A stretch of DNA of 64,000 nucleotides from Hyphomicrobiales bacterium (GCA_900471525.1 UCEZ01000015.1:1-64000), one strand, 5' to 3'; counted from the stretch's first letter, positions 28,205 to 36,799 are shown. Notes: a model not told the origin generated them from the letters alone. A program made the numbers and translations.

Positions 28205-28648
28205 TCACCACATCAACTCCACCTGCGGCCGGCCGTTCGAGGTTTTCTCGACCGTTCGGCCGGTTTCGTCGATCGTGCACTGGACGCGCTTTCGGAAGGC
28301 CGAGAAACTGTCAAAGGTGACGACATCGACGGGCTCGTCGAAATCCAGGACCAGCCGATAGCGGCCGGGCTGGGCGGTGATGGCCTGGACGCCGAGGATT
28401 TTCGCTTCGAACGGCTGGCCGAGATAATGGCCCTTTACGCGCGAGCCAAGCATCCACGGATTGAGTGGCGGCCGGTTTCCGACCATCGCATGCAGCGTGT
28501 TCCAGTCGCGGAACCCGTATTGCGCAGCCAGAAGCTCCAGGGATTTCGAATGGGTGATGTCTTGACCGCCAGCAGCGAGACCGGCACGCAGCCGTTTCGC
28601 CTGATCTTTCAGGGCATCGAGTGAGGGTAGCGGGATCGTTCCACGCAT
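28205..28648 (-). CDS. Glyoxalase-related domain protein
   Basis: A 147-residue protein. Residues about 8-55 (SLDALKDQAKRLRAGLAAGGQDITHSKSLELLAAQYGFRDWNTLHAM, quoted in parts only by its ends SLDALK and NTLHAM) match the small helical domain often annotated as glyoxalase-related. The C-terminal part is a beta-rich region of unknown role. The start at 28648 has GGAGACTTGAAG directly upstream; ATG at 28666 is the alternative. No catalytic residues can be named. Confidence 0.7.
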   Translation of the reverse strand: MRGTIPLPSLDALKDQAKRLRAGLAAGGQDITHSKSLELLAAQYGFRDWNTLHAMVGNRPPLNPWMLGSRVKGHYLGQPFEAKILGVQAITAQPGRYRLVLDFDEPVDVVTFDSFSAFRKRVQCTIDETGRTVEKTSNGRPQVELMW

Positions 28649-28916
28649 CTTCAAGTCTCCAAACATGGAGCGTGCAGTCTTTCGGAGGGAGCCCGCCTTG
28701 CCACCGTTCGCACGCCATAGGATGGACGACCGAAGAGGAACGAGAGACTTCACCAAAAGCTTGGAGCTTGCGGACGGCCGGGGCTCTCACCCGTTGGCCC
28801 CGTTTAGGAGGCTCCTGCGGAAAAGTCAATTGGCGCACCGTGGTGCCCGTTGCCGATGGCAAGACGCCACCATTATGATCTCGGTCTTTTCTCCCCAAGC
28901 GCAGATCAAAAGGTCC

Positions 28917-29354
28917 ATGTTCATGCAACTTCCCATCATCGACATCGTTGCCGCCAATCCGGATGCAGACGGTCTCAAGGCCCTCTCAAAGACACTGGCT
29001 GCATTCAACGCCGTTCAGACAGGTTTGAGCGAATACGACCCCGATTTCGCAATCTATATCCGCGATCCGGACACCCGTGAGATTGTTGGCGGGCTTTACG
29101 CAACGGACGGCTACGGCTGGGCCTTCGTGAAATATCTGATCCTGCCGGAACGCTATCGCGGCATGGGTCTCGGATCACGTGTGATGGAAGAAGCCGAGAA
29201 GATCGCCCGTGACCGGGGCTATGTTGGCATCTGGCTCGACACGTTCGAATTCCAGGCGAAGCCCTTTTACGAGAAACTGGGATATACGGTCTTCGGCGCC
29301 CTCGAAGGCGTCCCCGGCGCAATCCCGCGATACTTCCTCAAGAAAGAATTTTAG
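28917..29354 (+). CDS. GNAT-family N-acetyltransferase
   Basis: A 145-residue acetyltransferase. The acetyl-CoA-binding loop LPERYRGMGLGSRVMEEAEKIARDRGY (residues about 73-98) and the terminal FYEKLGYTVFG are typical. The substrate is unknown. The start at 28917 is preceded by AAAAGG; the 268 bp between it and the divergent gene at 28648 show no other feature. It stands alone. Confidence 0.85.
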   Translation: MFMQLPIIDIVAANPDADGLKALSKTLAAFNAVQTGLSEYDPDFAIYIRDPDTREIVGGLYATDGYGWAFVKYLILPERYRGMGLGSRVMEEAEKIARDRGYVGIWLDTFEFQAKPFYEKLGYTVFGALEGVPGAIPRYFLKKEF

Positions 29355-29386
29355 AAAACAGCGCGCTTTTACGCACGCCGAAAACC

Positions 29387-29418
29387 CCGCTCCGGAGACA
29401 GTCGGGACTCCGGAGCGG
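29387..29418. terminator. Strong 11-bp hairpin, possible bidirectional terminator
   Basis: CCGCTCCGGAG (29387-29397) and CTCCGGAGCGG (29408-29418) are perfect complements around a 10-nt loop, 33 bp after one acetyltransferase stop and 227 bp past the other. On the minus strand it is followed by GGTTTT, so it may serve the minus-strand gene better. The rest of the 290-bp gap shows nothing. Confidence 0.5.
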
Positions 29419-29644
29419 TGCTGCTTGGGAAAAGGCAGGCAGCATTTTATCGGTTTGGTAGAGTGTCAGGCTTTGCTGCCTGCCGGTACCGGATGCCACG
29501 GGTATTTGCCCGTTTCTCTCGATACCGCCTTCAGGACCGGACCGCGCCCAGTGGCGAGGCCGGTTCGCGAACCCGGCTTCCCGTCCTGAAGACCGTCAAA
29601 GAATGACACGGTTTTTCAAGGCGGGGATCAACGGGGATCAAATG

Positions 29645-30235
29645 TCAGGCGGCGCGGCGCAGGCGCGGCATGGCAAGCTTGCGGCCGCTGGCGACCAGCA
29701 TGCCGGCAGCGCCTTCCAGCCAGCCGTCCTTCAGTTCCAGCACCAGGAACCGGTCGCGCTCAAAGGGGCCTGGCATGACGAGATGGCGGGCCTTGCCGGT
29801 AAAGAAGCCGAAGCGCTCGTAGTACGGCGCATCGCCGACCAACAGGATGGCGCCGTGGCCACGGGTCTTTGCCTCACCGATGGCCGCACGCATCAGCGCG
29901 CCGCCAATACCCTTGCCTTCATGGTGACCATCGACAGCCAGCGGGCCAAGCATCAGGGCTTCAACCGGCATGCCGTCGCGGCTGACGCCGGCTTCGACAT
30001 TCCACAGACGCACCGTGCCAATGACGTGGCCATTCGGATCGCGGGCAACCAGCGCCAGGCCTTCGGCCGGCACGCGGCCGCGGCGCAGCGTCTCGGACGA
30101 CTTGCGGCGGCGGTTTGGCCCCATGGCGAGGTCAAGCAGGTTTTCGCGCGCGACGACATCGCCCGGATTTTCTGTGTCGATGGTGAAGGCATTCTGCGCA
30201 AAAAAGGCGCGGACAGAATCAAGAACAGCGGCCAT
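29645..30235 (-). CDS. GNAT-family N-acetyltransferase (YhbS-like)
   Basis: A 196-residue acetyltransferase with VIGTVRLWNVE, the cofactor loop GPLAVDGHHEGKGIGGALMRAAIGEAKTRG (about residues 95-125) and YYERFGFFTGKARHLVMPGPF, the arrangement of YhbS-type predicted N-acetyltransferases. The substrate is unknown. It lies downstream of the ornithine decarboxylase on the same strand but behind a hairpin, so co-transcription is uncertain. Confidence 0.83.
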   Translation of the reverse strand: MAAVLDSVRAFFAQNAFTIDTENPGDVVARENLLDLAMGPNRRRKSSETLRRGRVPAEGLALVARDPNGHVIGTVRLWNVEAGVSRDGMPVEALMLGPLAVDGHHEGKGIGGALMRAAIGEAKTRGHGAILLVGDAPYYERFGFFTGKARHLVMPGPFERDRFLVLELKDGWLEGAAGMLVASGRKLAMPRLRRAA

Positions 30236-30293
30236 CTTGGCCTCCCGTACTCAAAACCGATTCAAACGGTATCGAAGACAAATTGTGAATTTG

Positions 30294-30318
30294 CTGCTCC
30301 GGCTTTTGACCGGAGCAG
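30294..30318 (-). terminator. Hairpin after ornithine decarboxylase
   Basis: CTGCTCCGG and CCGGAGCAG form a perfect 9-bp stem around a 7-nt loop, 17 bp past the decarboxylase stop. The trailing T-tract is weak. Confidence 0.6.
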
Positions 30319-30334
30319 GCTTATTAGACGTCAA

Positions 30335-31468
30335 TCAGATGACGTAGGACTTCAGCGGGTCGAAACCGTTGAAGGCGACGGCCGAGTAGGTCGTCGTGTA
30401 GGCGCCGGTGCCTTCGATCAGAACTTCGTCACCGATCGTCAGAGAGATCGGCAGCGGATACATGTTCTTCTCGTACATCACATCGGCCGAATCGCAGGTC
30501 GGGCCGGCCAGAACGCAAGGCTCCATTTCGTCGGCGTCGTGCGCGGTGCGGATCGGGTAGCGGATCGCCTCGTCCATGGTTTCGGCGAGACCGCCGAACT
30601 TGCCGATGTCGAGGAAGACCCAGCGGTGGTTGTCGTTGTCCGACTTCTTCGAAATCAGAACGACTTCCGCCTTGATCACACCTGCATTGCCGACCATGCC
30701 GCGGCCCGGCTCGATGATCGTTTCCGGGATGTTGTTGCCGAAGTGCTTGCGCAGCGAACCGAAGATCGCCTTGCCGTAGGCTTCAGCCGACGGCACGTCG
30801 CGCAGGTACTTGGTCGGGAAACCACCGCCCATGTTGACCATCTTGAGCTCGATACCCTGCTTTGCCAGCTGCACGAAGACGCGCTTGGCATCGGCCAGAG
30901 CCGAATCCCAGGCATCGACCTTGGTCATCTGCGAACCGACATGGAACGAGACGCCGTGCGAGGACAGGCCCAGCTGATGGGCGTAGACGAGAACGTCGAC
31001 GGCCATCTGCGGGACGCAGCCGAACTTGCGCGACAGCGGCCATTCGGCACCTTCGCCATCGGTCAGGACGCGGCAGAATACGCGAGCGCCGGGGGCGGCA
31101 CGGGAGATCTTTTCGACTTCCTCGTGGCTGTCGACGGCAAACAGCGAAACGCCGAGCGCATGCGCCTTGGCAACGTCGCGTTCCTTCTTGATGGTGTTGC
31201 CGAAGGAGATGCGCGAAGCGGTCGCACCGGCGTCGAGCGCCATTTCGATTTCAGCGACGGACGCGCAATCGAAGTTGGAGCCCATCGAGGCGAGCAGGCG
31301 CAGGATTTCCGGCGACGGGTTTGCCTTGACGGCATAGTAGATCGAGCTGTCCGGCAGAGCGTGGCGGAAAGCCTTGAAATTGTCGCGCACGACATCGAGG
31401 TCAACCACAAGGCAAGGGCCTTCGGGACGTCGGGTGTTCAAGAAGTCGATGATGCGTGCAGTCGTCAT
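30335..31468 (-). CDS. Ornithine (lysine/ornithine) decarboxylase, alanine-racemase fold
   Basis: Converts ornithine to putrescine with PLP, giving the first step of polyamine synthesis. This 377-residue protein is the eukaryote-like group IV type. The PLP lysine is in YYAVKANPSPEILRLL near residues 40-55, the glycine-rich phosphate loop in NMGGGFPTKYL, and the active-site Cys in AGPTCDSADVM near 320. ATG at 31468 follows GGGGAAT. The frame remains open upstream to 31567, but family similarity starts at MTTARIIDFL. It has a leader of about 400 nt that is likely regulatory. Confidence 0.94.
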   Translation of the reverse strand: MTTARIIDFLNTRRPEGPCLVVDLDVVRDNFKAFRHALPDSSIYYAVKANPSPEILRLLASMGSNFDCASVAEIEMALDAGATASRISFGNTIKKERDVAKAHALGVSLFAVDSHEEVEKISRAAPGARVFCRVLTDGEGAEWPLSRKFGCVPQMAVDVLVYAHQLGLSSHGVSFHVGSQMTKVDAWDSALADAKRVFVQLAKQGIELKMVNMGGGFPTKYLRDVPSAEAYGKAIFGSLRKHFGNNIPETIIEPGRGMVGNAGVIKAEVVLISKKSDNDNHRWVFLDIGKFGGLAETMDEAIRYPIRTAHDADEMEPCVLAGPTCDSADVMYEKNMYPLPISLTIGDEVLIEGTGAYTTTYSAVAFNGFDPLKSYVI

Positions 31469-31518
31469 GGTATTCCCCAATCTGTTAGGCTCCGGAAAAA
31501 CCGGAGGACAAAGGGCAT
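31465..31518 (-). CDS. Candidate 17-codon upstream ORF overlapping the decarboxylase start
   Basis: The tiny frame MPFVLRFFRSLTDWGIP ends with TGA overlapping the decarboxylase ATG (ATGA at 31468-31465). It spans the hairpin at 31490-31506. The overlap geometry suits translational coupling or leader-peptide control, but no clear ribosome-binding site precedes its ATG and an ORF of this length can arise by chance. Confidence 0.3.
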   Translation of the reverse strand: MPFVLRFFRSLTDWGIP

Positions 31519-31868
31519 ACGCGAACACGTACTGGAACCAGCCGGTGGAGACCCCGGGACCAGACATGCGCGTAATGCGCGTTTAGGTGAACAACGCTCC
31601 GCCAAGAGCTTTGTTCGCTTTGTCTGCCATTGATTGGAGGGAGAACCCTACCGCACTTCCGGCAATGAAGGTGTGCCTCTTCAGTAACCCCCGCTGATGG
31701 AAAGCAGGGAGAGAACAAAAAGGCCCGCACCGTCGTTGCTTCAGATGTCCTCGCATTTTCCGGTTGGCCGGAGTAGCGACTGGAGGGGTTAATTCCAGGT
31801 ACCTTACCGATTTCCTCACCAAATTCGAGGGTCGGCGGACACCCATGGGCACGTGCGACTTTGGGCTG
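31469..31868 (-). ncRNA. Probable speF-type leader RNA of the ornithine decarboxylase mRNA
   Basis: A 700-bp gap precedes the decarboxylase. A structured leader (the speF motif) is known upstream of ornithine decarboxylase genes in Alphaproteobacteria, and from memory it is several hundred nucleotides long. Here a predicted promoter at 31876-31903 would give a leader of about 400 nt with several short stems (31490-31506, a GCGC-rich stem near 31565-31582, CCGG-TTGG-CCGG near 31760). I have not matched the covariance model, so identity is by gene context and length. Confidence 0.5.
31490..31506 (-). promoter_or_regulatory. Hairpin just upstream of the decarboxylase ribosome-binding site
   Basis: On the minus strand, CTCCGG-TTTTT-CCGGAG forms a perfect 6-bp stem about 22 nt before the start codon. 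It may be part of a regulatory fold of the leader. Confidence 0.5.
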
Positions 31869-31875
31869 AGTGGGA

Positions 31876-31903
31876 AATAAGAAAAAAACCTGTCGTAATC
31901 AAG
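31876..31903 (-). promoter_or_regulatory. Candidate promoter of the decarboxylase leader
   Basis: On the minus strand, CTTGAT and CTTATT are separated by 16 bp, close to the alphaproteobacterial housekeeping pattern CTTGAC-N17-CTATAT. The surrounding 31870-31990 is AT-rich. The remainder of the gap to 32170 holds nothing I recognise. Confidence 0.4.
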
Positions 31904-32170
31904 AGTTTTTTCGAAATCGCCGTTGAATTTTTTCCAGAGACGGAAACAATCATAGCGTTCACATTTACTGAACAATAACATGTGTCGTTTTTGTCGGTAC
32001 AAGCCATTGATTTCAATAGGATTAAATCGAGAAAAATTGCCCGACTTTCGCAAGCTGCGCTGGAAAACTTTCCGGGCATGTGAGAGACGCAGGGCTGCAT
32101 TGCAGGGGCAAGGCAACCGTTGCGGCGAATCGATAGGCGAAATTCAGAAACCAGGGGGAATGACTGATCG

Positions 32171-33070
32171 ATGGACACTTTGACCCGCATTCGCGCCTTT
32201 ATCGATGTTGTCGATGCCGAGGGATTTTCAGCAGCGGCGCGTCGCGTCGGGCGATCGAAGGCGCTGCTCTCGAAATATGTACGGGAACTAGAAGACGAAC
32301 TCGGTGCCCTGCTCCTCAATCGCACAACCCGGCAGTTTTCGCTGACCGAAGCCGGCCATACCTATTACCGAACGGCATCGGAAATCCTGAAAGAGATCGA
32401 CAACCTCGCGGATCTCGTCCGGGCCAGCAATTCCGACCTCAAGGGCCGGCTGCGGATTTCAGCGCCCCGCACCTTCGTCGATGCGGATATCGGCCAGTCG
32501 CTGATCGATTTCGGCAAGGCGCATCCGGAACTTTCGCTCGAAATCGTCTCGGATGATCGTTTCGTCGATCTCGTCGAGGAAGGCTTCGACGTTGCGATCC
32601 GCATCACCAAGCTGGAAGATTCGACGCTGATCGCCCGCAAACTCGATGATTTCCAAATCAAGATCTGCGCGTCGCCCGAGTTTCTCGAAAAGAGCGGCCC
32701 CATCAACCACCCGTCCGAACTCTCCCGGCATGCCTGCATCATCGACACGAACGGCCGCTCCTACAGCAACTGGCGCTTTGTCGAGCCCGACGGCACCGGC
32801 TTCAGCGTTCCCGTCGGCGGGCCGATCGAGGTCAACAGCCCGCTGGCGGCGGTTCGAGCAGCAGAATCCGGCATCGGCATCTCCGGCGTCCCCGAATTCA
32901 TCGCAAGGCCGAAGATTGCCGCCGGAACGCTTGTCGCCATCCTGGAGGACTATCTTCCGAAGGACCGCGGCATCTACGCGATCTATCCGCATCGGCGCTA
33001 TCTGCCGACGAAAGTCAGAACACTCGTCGATTTCCTGCACACGTGGTTCCGCAAGAACACGGGAAATTGA
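32171..33070 (+). CDS. LysR-family transcriptional regulator
   Basis: A 299-residue LysR protein. The winged helix-turn-helix is in residues 1-60 (FIDVVDAEGFSAAARRVGRSKALLSKYVRELEDELG), and the effector domain follows from about 90. Its closest look is to the large group that includes DmlR/AaeR-like regulators. It is divergent from the decarboxylase leader, but the two are 700 bp apart, and the downstream DUF1007/NicO pair starts 100 bp later on the same strand. Its target is not evident. Confidence 0.9.
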   Translation: MDTLTRIRAFIDVVDAEGFSAAARRVGRSKALLSKYVRELEDELGALLLNRTTRQFSLTEAGHTYYRTASEILKEIDNLADLVRASNSDLKGRLRISAPRTFVDADIGQSLIDFGKAHPELSLEIVSDDRFVDLVEEGFDVAIRITKLEDSTLIARKLDDFQIKICASPEFLEKSGPINHPSELSRHACIIDTNGRSYSNWRFVEPDGTGFSVPVGGPIEVNSPLAAVRAAESGIGISGVPEFIARPKIAAGTLVAILEDYLPKDRGIYAIYPHRRYLPTKVRTLVDFLHTWFRKNTGN

Positions 33071-33169
33071 CGCGCTTGCCGCAGGGCAAAAGTCCCAATT
33101 CCGTCCCATTTGACATACATTGCATGAATGCGGGCGATGCGCCGCAACAGCCAGAGGAATCATGACAGC

Positions 33170-33811
33170 ATGAAACCATCGTCCCTGATCCTGACGACAG
33201 CGGCATTGCTTGCCCCATGCGCAGCCTTGGCTCACCCGCATATCTTCGCCGAGGCACGCCTTGAGATCGTCGCCGATGGCACGAACCAGATCACCGAACT
33301 GCGCAATGTCTGGCGGTTCGACGAGCTTTTTTCCGCCAGCGTGGTGATGGATTTCGACAAGAATTCCAATGCTCAGCTCGATCCCGACGAATTGCAGGAG
33401 GTCGGCCAGACCGTTCTCGATTCGCTGCAGGAATACAATTACTACACGACGATCACGGACAACGGCAAAACCGTCAAGGTCAACAAGCCCGATGAAATGA
33501 CCGCCGACTACAAGGACGGCCAGCTGCTTCTGATGTTTGCGGTCAAGCCCGCCGAGGCGATCCCGTTGAAGGGTAATATGTCGTTCGGAGTCTACGATCC
33601 CACAATGTACACGGCGATGGATTTCCCGACCGATGGCGACCTCGTGCCGGTGGGCGACCAGCTGAACGCCTGCGAGCACAAGGTGGTCCGTCCTGATCCC
33701 GACGAAGTGCTTGCCCAGAACCAGGCGAGCCTGACCGACGCTTTCTTCAATGATCCGACGGGAACCGACATGTCGAAGATGTTTGCGACAAGGATCGAAT
33801 TCAAATGCTGA
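33170..33811 (+). CDS. DUF1007 periplasmic protein, partner of NicO exporter
   Basis: A 213-residue protein with a cleavable signal peptide (LILTTAALLAPCAALA, cleavage near residue 22) followed directly by HPHIFAEARLEI, a His-containing mature N-terminus typical of DUF1007. It also has an EF-hand-like segment DFDKNSNAQLDPDEL near 65-80. DUF1007 genes are regularly coupled with NicO exporters, so periplasmic metal binding is likely. The stop overlaps the next start by 7 bp. Confidence 0.85.
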   Translation: MKPSSLILTTAALLAPCAALAHPHIFAEARLEIVADGTNQITELRNVWRFDELFSASVVMDFDKNSNAQLDPDELQEVGQTVLDSLQEYNYYTTITDNGKTVKVNKPDEMTADYKDGQLLLMFAVKPAEAIPLKGNMSFGVYDPTMYTAMDFPTDGDLVPVGDQLNACEHKVVRPDPDEVLAQNQASLTDAFFNDPTGTDMSKMFATRIEFKC

Positions 33812-34842
33812 TGGCCCGCAATCCCGTTCGTCTGCTGGGTATTGCGCTGACGCTCACCGTCCTTTGCGCAACCATTGCCCACGCGCAGTCGCCGCTCGGC
33901 ATCGGCACAGCCGAGCCGGCCTTCCAGACGACTGGCATCTTTGGCGGCTTCTTCGCCTTTGTGAACATGGAGCAGCAACGCTTCTATCATACGCTGACGG
34001 AAGCGATCAAAGGCATGCGGGAAAACCCCTGGCATCTCTGGTCGCTGATCGGGCTGTCCTTTGCCTACGGTGTCTTTCACGCCGCCGGCCCCGGCCACGG
34101 CAAGGCGGTGATCTCCTCCTACATGATCGCCAACGAAACCGAATTGAAGCGCGGCGTGCTTTTGTCGTTTCTGTCCTCGATGATGCAGGGAGGCGTCGCC
34201 ATCCTTCTCGTCGGCGCCGCCTATCTGGTCCTGCGCGGATCATCCATCTCGATGACGCAGGCGACGCATTTCCTCGAAGTCGTCAGCTACGCGCTGATTG
34301 CGGCCTTCGGCGGCTGGCTGCTGTTTCGCAAGCTCAGGGGAATGCGTGAGCGCCGCCTCGTCCCAGCGGCGGTGGAGGTTCACGGACATCACCACGACCA
34401 CTCGCATCATTTCCACGATCACAGCCATTCCCATGATCACGGTCACAGCCATGGCCCGGGCGAGGTCTGCGACACCTGTGGCCACGCGCACGCTCCCGAT
34501 CCGTCGATGCTGAAAGGCGACCGGTTCGCGCTTCGCGAAGCCTGGTCGGCGATCATCGCCGTTGGCCTGCGCCCCTGCTCCGGCGCCCTGATCGTGCTCA
34601 GCTTCGCGCTGCTGAACGGGCTTTACCTCGGCGGCGTGCTCTCGGTCTTTGCTATGTCGATCGGCACTGCGATCACCGTTTCGGTGCTGGCGACGCTGGC
34701 CGTGACCGCCAAGGATCTGGCGGTTCGCTATGCGTCCAGCGGCTCATCGGCCATGCGCATCAGCAACGGCATCGAAATATCCGGCGCGCTGCTGGTGCTG
34801 GTGCTCGGCATCGTGCTTCTCGGAGCGTCGCTGCAGGGCTAA
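33805..34842 (+). CDS. NicO-family nickel/cobalt exporter (RcnA-like)
   Basis: A 345-residue inner-membrane transporter with an N-terminal signal-like helix and about six further helices. The family signature FAYGVFHAAGPGHGKAVISSY is near residues 88-108, and the second half has GLRPCSGALIVLSFALL. Between the halves lies a cytoplasmic or periplasmic His-rich loop (about 193-230, repeats of HDHSH) that probably binds the metal. Expected function is nickel or cobalt efflux. Translation is coupled to DUF1007. No RcnR/NikR-type repressor is adjacent. Confidence 0.9.
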   Translation: MLMARNPVRLLGIALTLTVLCATIAHAQSPLGIGTAEPAFQTTGIFGGFFAFVNMEQQRFYHTLTEAIKGMRENPWHLWSLIGLSFAYGVFHAAGPGHGKAVISSYMIANETELKRGVLLSFLSSMMQGGVAILLVGAAYLVLRGSSISMTQATHFLEVVSYALIAAFGGWLLFRKLRGMRERRLVPAAVEVHGHHHDHSHHFHDHSHSHDHGHSHGPGEVCDTCGHAHAPDPSMLKGDRFALREAWSAIIAVGLRPCSGALIVLSFALLNGLYLGGVLSVFAMSIGTAITVSVLATLAVTAKDLAVRYASSGSSAMRISNGIEISGALLVLVLGIVLLGASLQG

Positions 34843-34887
34843 AGCAATTCCAGCGGTTTACGTCCGGAATGGCGTGAAACAAAACAG

Positions 34888-35103
34888 TCAGAGCCCGCGT
34901 CGGCGCTGATAACGGGCGCGCAGCCAGAAGATCAGGAAGAAGCCGAGCACGAACAGCGTACCGAAGGCGGCCGCAAGCCAGGGCGAGAACGTGCCGAGCC
35001 AGAGCATGATTTTCGGCAAGATGAAGAACCCCACTCCGACGACGAGCAGGATGACCGCGGCAGCGATGGCCGGCGAACGTTCCTTCTTTTCCGGCGTGTT
35101 CAT
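34888..35103 (-). CDS. Small two-helix membrane protein
   Basis: A 71-residue protein: a charged N-terminus (MNTPEKKERS), two hydrophobic helices (about 13-33 and 43-62) and a basic end (RARYQRRRGL). I do not recognise a family. Its start overlaps the upstream acetyltransferase stop by 4 bp (ATGA), so it is co-translated with it. Confidence 0.65.
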   Translation of the reverse strand: MNTPEKKERSPAIAAAVILLVVGVGFFILPKIMLWLGTFSPWLAAAFGTLFVLGFFLIFWLRARYQRRRGL

Positions 35104-35792
35104 GCCGTCTCCTTTTCAGCAAGTTCCGCGCGGATGTCTTCGAGCTTGCGCTTCTGCATCCCGTCGGCGGTAAAATTCTCCGGCGACAGCCAGGTTTCGA
35201 AAGCCGCATTGAGCAGAGGCCATTCGCCGTCAATCATCGAGAACCATGCGGTGTCGCGGTTGGCCCGCTTGGAAAGCATATGCTGGCGAAACACGCCCTC
35301 GAAGGTAAAGCCCAGACGATCCGCGGTCTTTTTGCTTGCCGCGTTGCGGTTGTCACATTTCCACTCGTAACGCCGATAGCCGAGATCCTCGAAGGCGTGC
35401 TTGGCCATCAGATAGTGCACTTCGGTTGATAGAGGTGAGCGTGCCATCGAGAAGGAATGGGCGACACCGCCGACCTCGACCACGCCGTTGGCCGGATCGG
35501 GGCGCATGTAGTTGGCCATGCCGACAACCTCGCCGCTAGCCTTGTCGTAGAACACTTCGGTGATCCAGCCGGATTTCTGCACCGCGGTCAGCCAGGCGTC
35601 GAAATCCTCGATGCCACGGAAATCGTCCTGCGCAAAATACTGAAGACGCGCATTGATATCCAGCCCGCCAAAGGCCTGCCACAACGCTTCGAGATGCGCG
35701 GCCCGGTCATAGGGTACGATCCGGACGTAACGGCCTTCCAGGGTCACCGGCTTTGGAGCCGGACACCCGCTCCAATTCGTCAAATCACGCAT
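35100..35792 (-). CDS. GNAT-family N-acetyltransferase (RimJ/RimL-like)
   Basis: A 230-residue acetyltransferase with VEVGGVAHSFSMARSPLSTEVHYLMAKHAFEDLGYRRYEWKCDNRNAASKKTADRLGFTFEG spread over residues about 100-165 (the segment from cofactor loop to the usual NAAS..A.RLGF block), the pattern of RimJ/RimL-type enzymes. The ATG at 35792 has GGGAG 7 bp upstream and is preferred over the in-frame TTG at 35798. The substrate is unknown. It overlaps the small membrane-protein gene. Confidence 0.85.
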   Translation of the reverse strand: MRDLTNWSGCPAPKPVTLEGRYVRIVPYDRAAHLEALWQAFGGLDINARLQYFAQDDFRGIEDFDAWLTAVQKSGWITEVFYDKASGEVVGMANYMRPDPANGVVEVGGVAHSFSMARSPLSTEVHYLMAKHAFEDLGYRRYEWKCDNRNAASKKTADRLGFTFEGVFRQHMLSKRANRDTAWFSMIDGEWPLLNAAFETWLSPENFTADGMQKRKLEDIRAELAEKETA

Positions 35793-35925
35793 CTGCAAAC
35801 TCCCGGAGAGGCCACACCACCCGCCTCAAGACCAGCCCGGGGTGCCGGACCGGTCATGACAAGGCTTCGACGCTGGCATAGGACAGCTCAGGCATCCGCA
35901 CAAATGCAAATTGATGATGGATCGA

Positions 35926-36705
35926 TCACCAGGGCGACTTGATCGGCGGCTCGCCGGTCTGAGGCACCGAAGTCTGGGGTTTGTTCACTTGCGCCTCGAC
36001 AACCGGTGTCTTGGCCGCCGATACCGTTGCTTCGATGTGATCAATCAGCGCATCGGCAAGGCCGAGTCGCCCTGCCAACTGATCGAGATAACCGCGCTCG
36101 GCCCGGCTGTCGGCATCGATGGCAAGACGCGAGGCCGCGTAGAGCTCGACACGCTCCTCGTCCGTCGTCGCGGCGGCGACGATAGCGTCGAGATCGACGG
36201 GGTTGCTCAGCTCATCGTTGAGGAACTGCTCTGCTTCCGAATCGAGACCGGAGAGCTTGACCTTGTCCATGATGCGGGCGCGCTCGGCATCATCGATATG
36301 ACCGTCGGCACGGGCAGCGGCGATCATGGCGCGCACCAGAACGAGCACGAAATCGTTGCGGATGGCGGCGGGTTCGGTGCTGAAGCCAGAATCGGCCGGC
36401 GGCGGCAGGAGTTCCGGCTGGGCCTGGGCTTCCGGCTGCGTGGCAGGCGCGTTGCCGGCCTGGTAATTCTTGTAGGCCTGGTAACCAAGGCCGGCGATGG
36501 CGGCGAGACCGCCGAGCTTCAACGCCGCACCCGTCACTTCGCGGCCGGTACCGGTACCGAGCAGCACGGCCGCGATGGCGCCGGCTGCAAGCGGGTTGTC
36601 CTTGGCCAGCTGCGTGACCTGGCCGGCACGATCACGCACCGTGCCGCCGGCACCGGGGATCTGCGAGCCCAAAAACTGGTCCAGCAATTTCTTCGCGTCA
36701 AACAT
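35926..36705 (-). CDS. DUF533 / TerB-like membrane-associated protein
   Basis: A 259-residue protein resembling YebE (DUF533). It begins with FDAKKLLDQFLGS, has a glycine/alanine-rich hydrophobic stretch (about 38-75), a Pro/Ala/Gln linker, and a C-terminal TerB-like helical domain (about 110-230, including ARADGHIDDAERARIM). Function is not established; the TerB fold is linked to envelope and tellurite stress. AGGGAG precedes ATG 36705; a longer upstream frame looks non-coding. Stands alone. Confidence 0.82.
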   Translation of the reverse strand: MFDAKKLLDQFLGSQIPGAGGTVRDRAGQVTQLAKDNPLAAGAIAAVLLGTGTGREVTGAALKLGGLAAIAGLGYQAYKNYQAGNAPATQPEAQAQPELLPPPADSGFSTEPAAIRNDFVLVLVRAMIAAARADGHIDDAERARIMDKVKLSGLDSEAEQFLNDELSNPVDLDAIVAAATTDEERVELYAASRLAIDADSRAERGYLDQLAGRLGLADALIDHIEATVSAAKTPVVEAQVNKPQTSVPQTGEPPIKSPW

Positions 36706-36799
36706 TCGGTCACACTCCCTTGGCCGGTTGAAGTCGGATTGAGACATAGGAATGCGACGAAAGGAATACAAATGAAAGAGCCAGTCAAATATGCCGCAA

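Noticed and set aside
31485-31730. 81-codon minus-strand frame in the decarboxylase leader, ending near the start codon
   Set aside because: It runs through the stems of the likely leader RNA and has no start with a ribosome-binding site. The shorter 17-codon frame with the ATGA overlap is a better candidate, and that one is itself uncertain.
31583-32116. 177-codon minus-strand frame between ornithine decarboxylase and the LysR gene
   Set aside because: Composition looks random, no ribosome-binding site is seen, and it overlaps the predicted leader and promoter of the decarboxylase.
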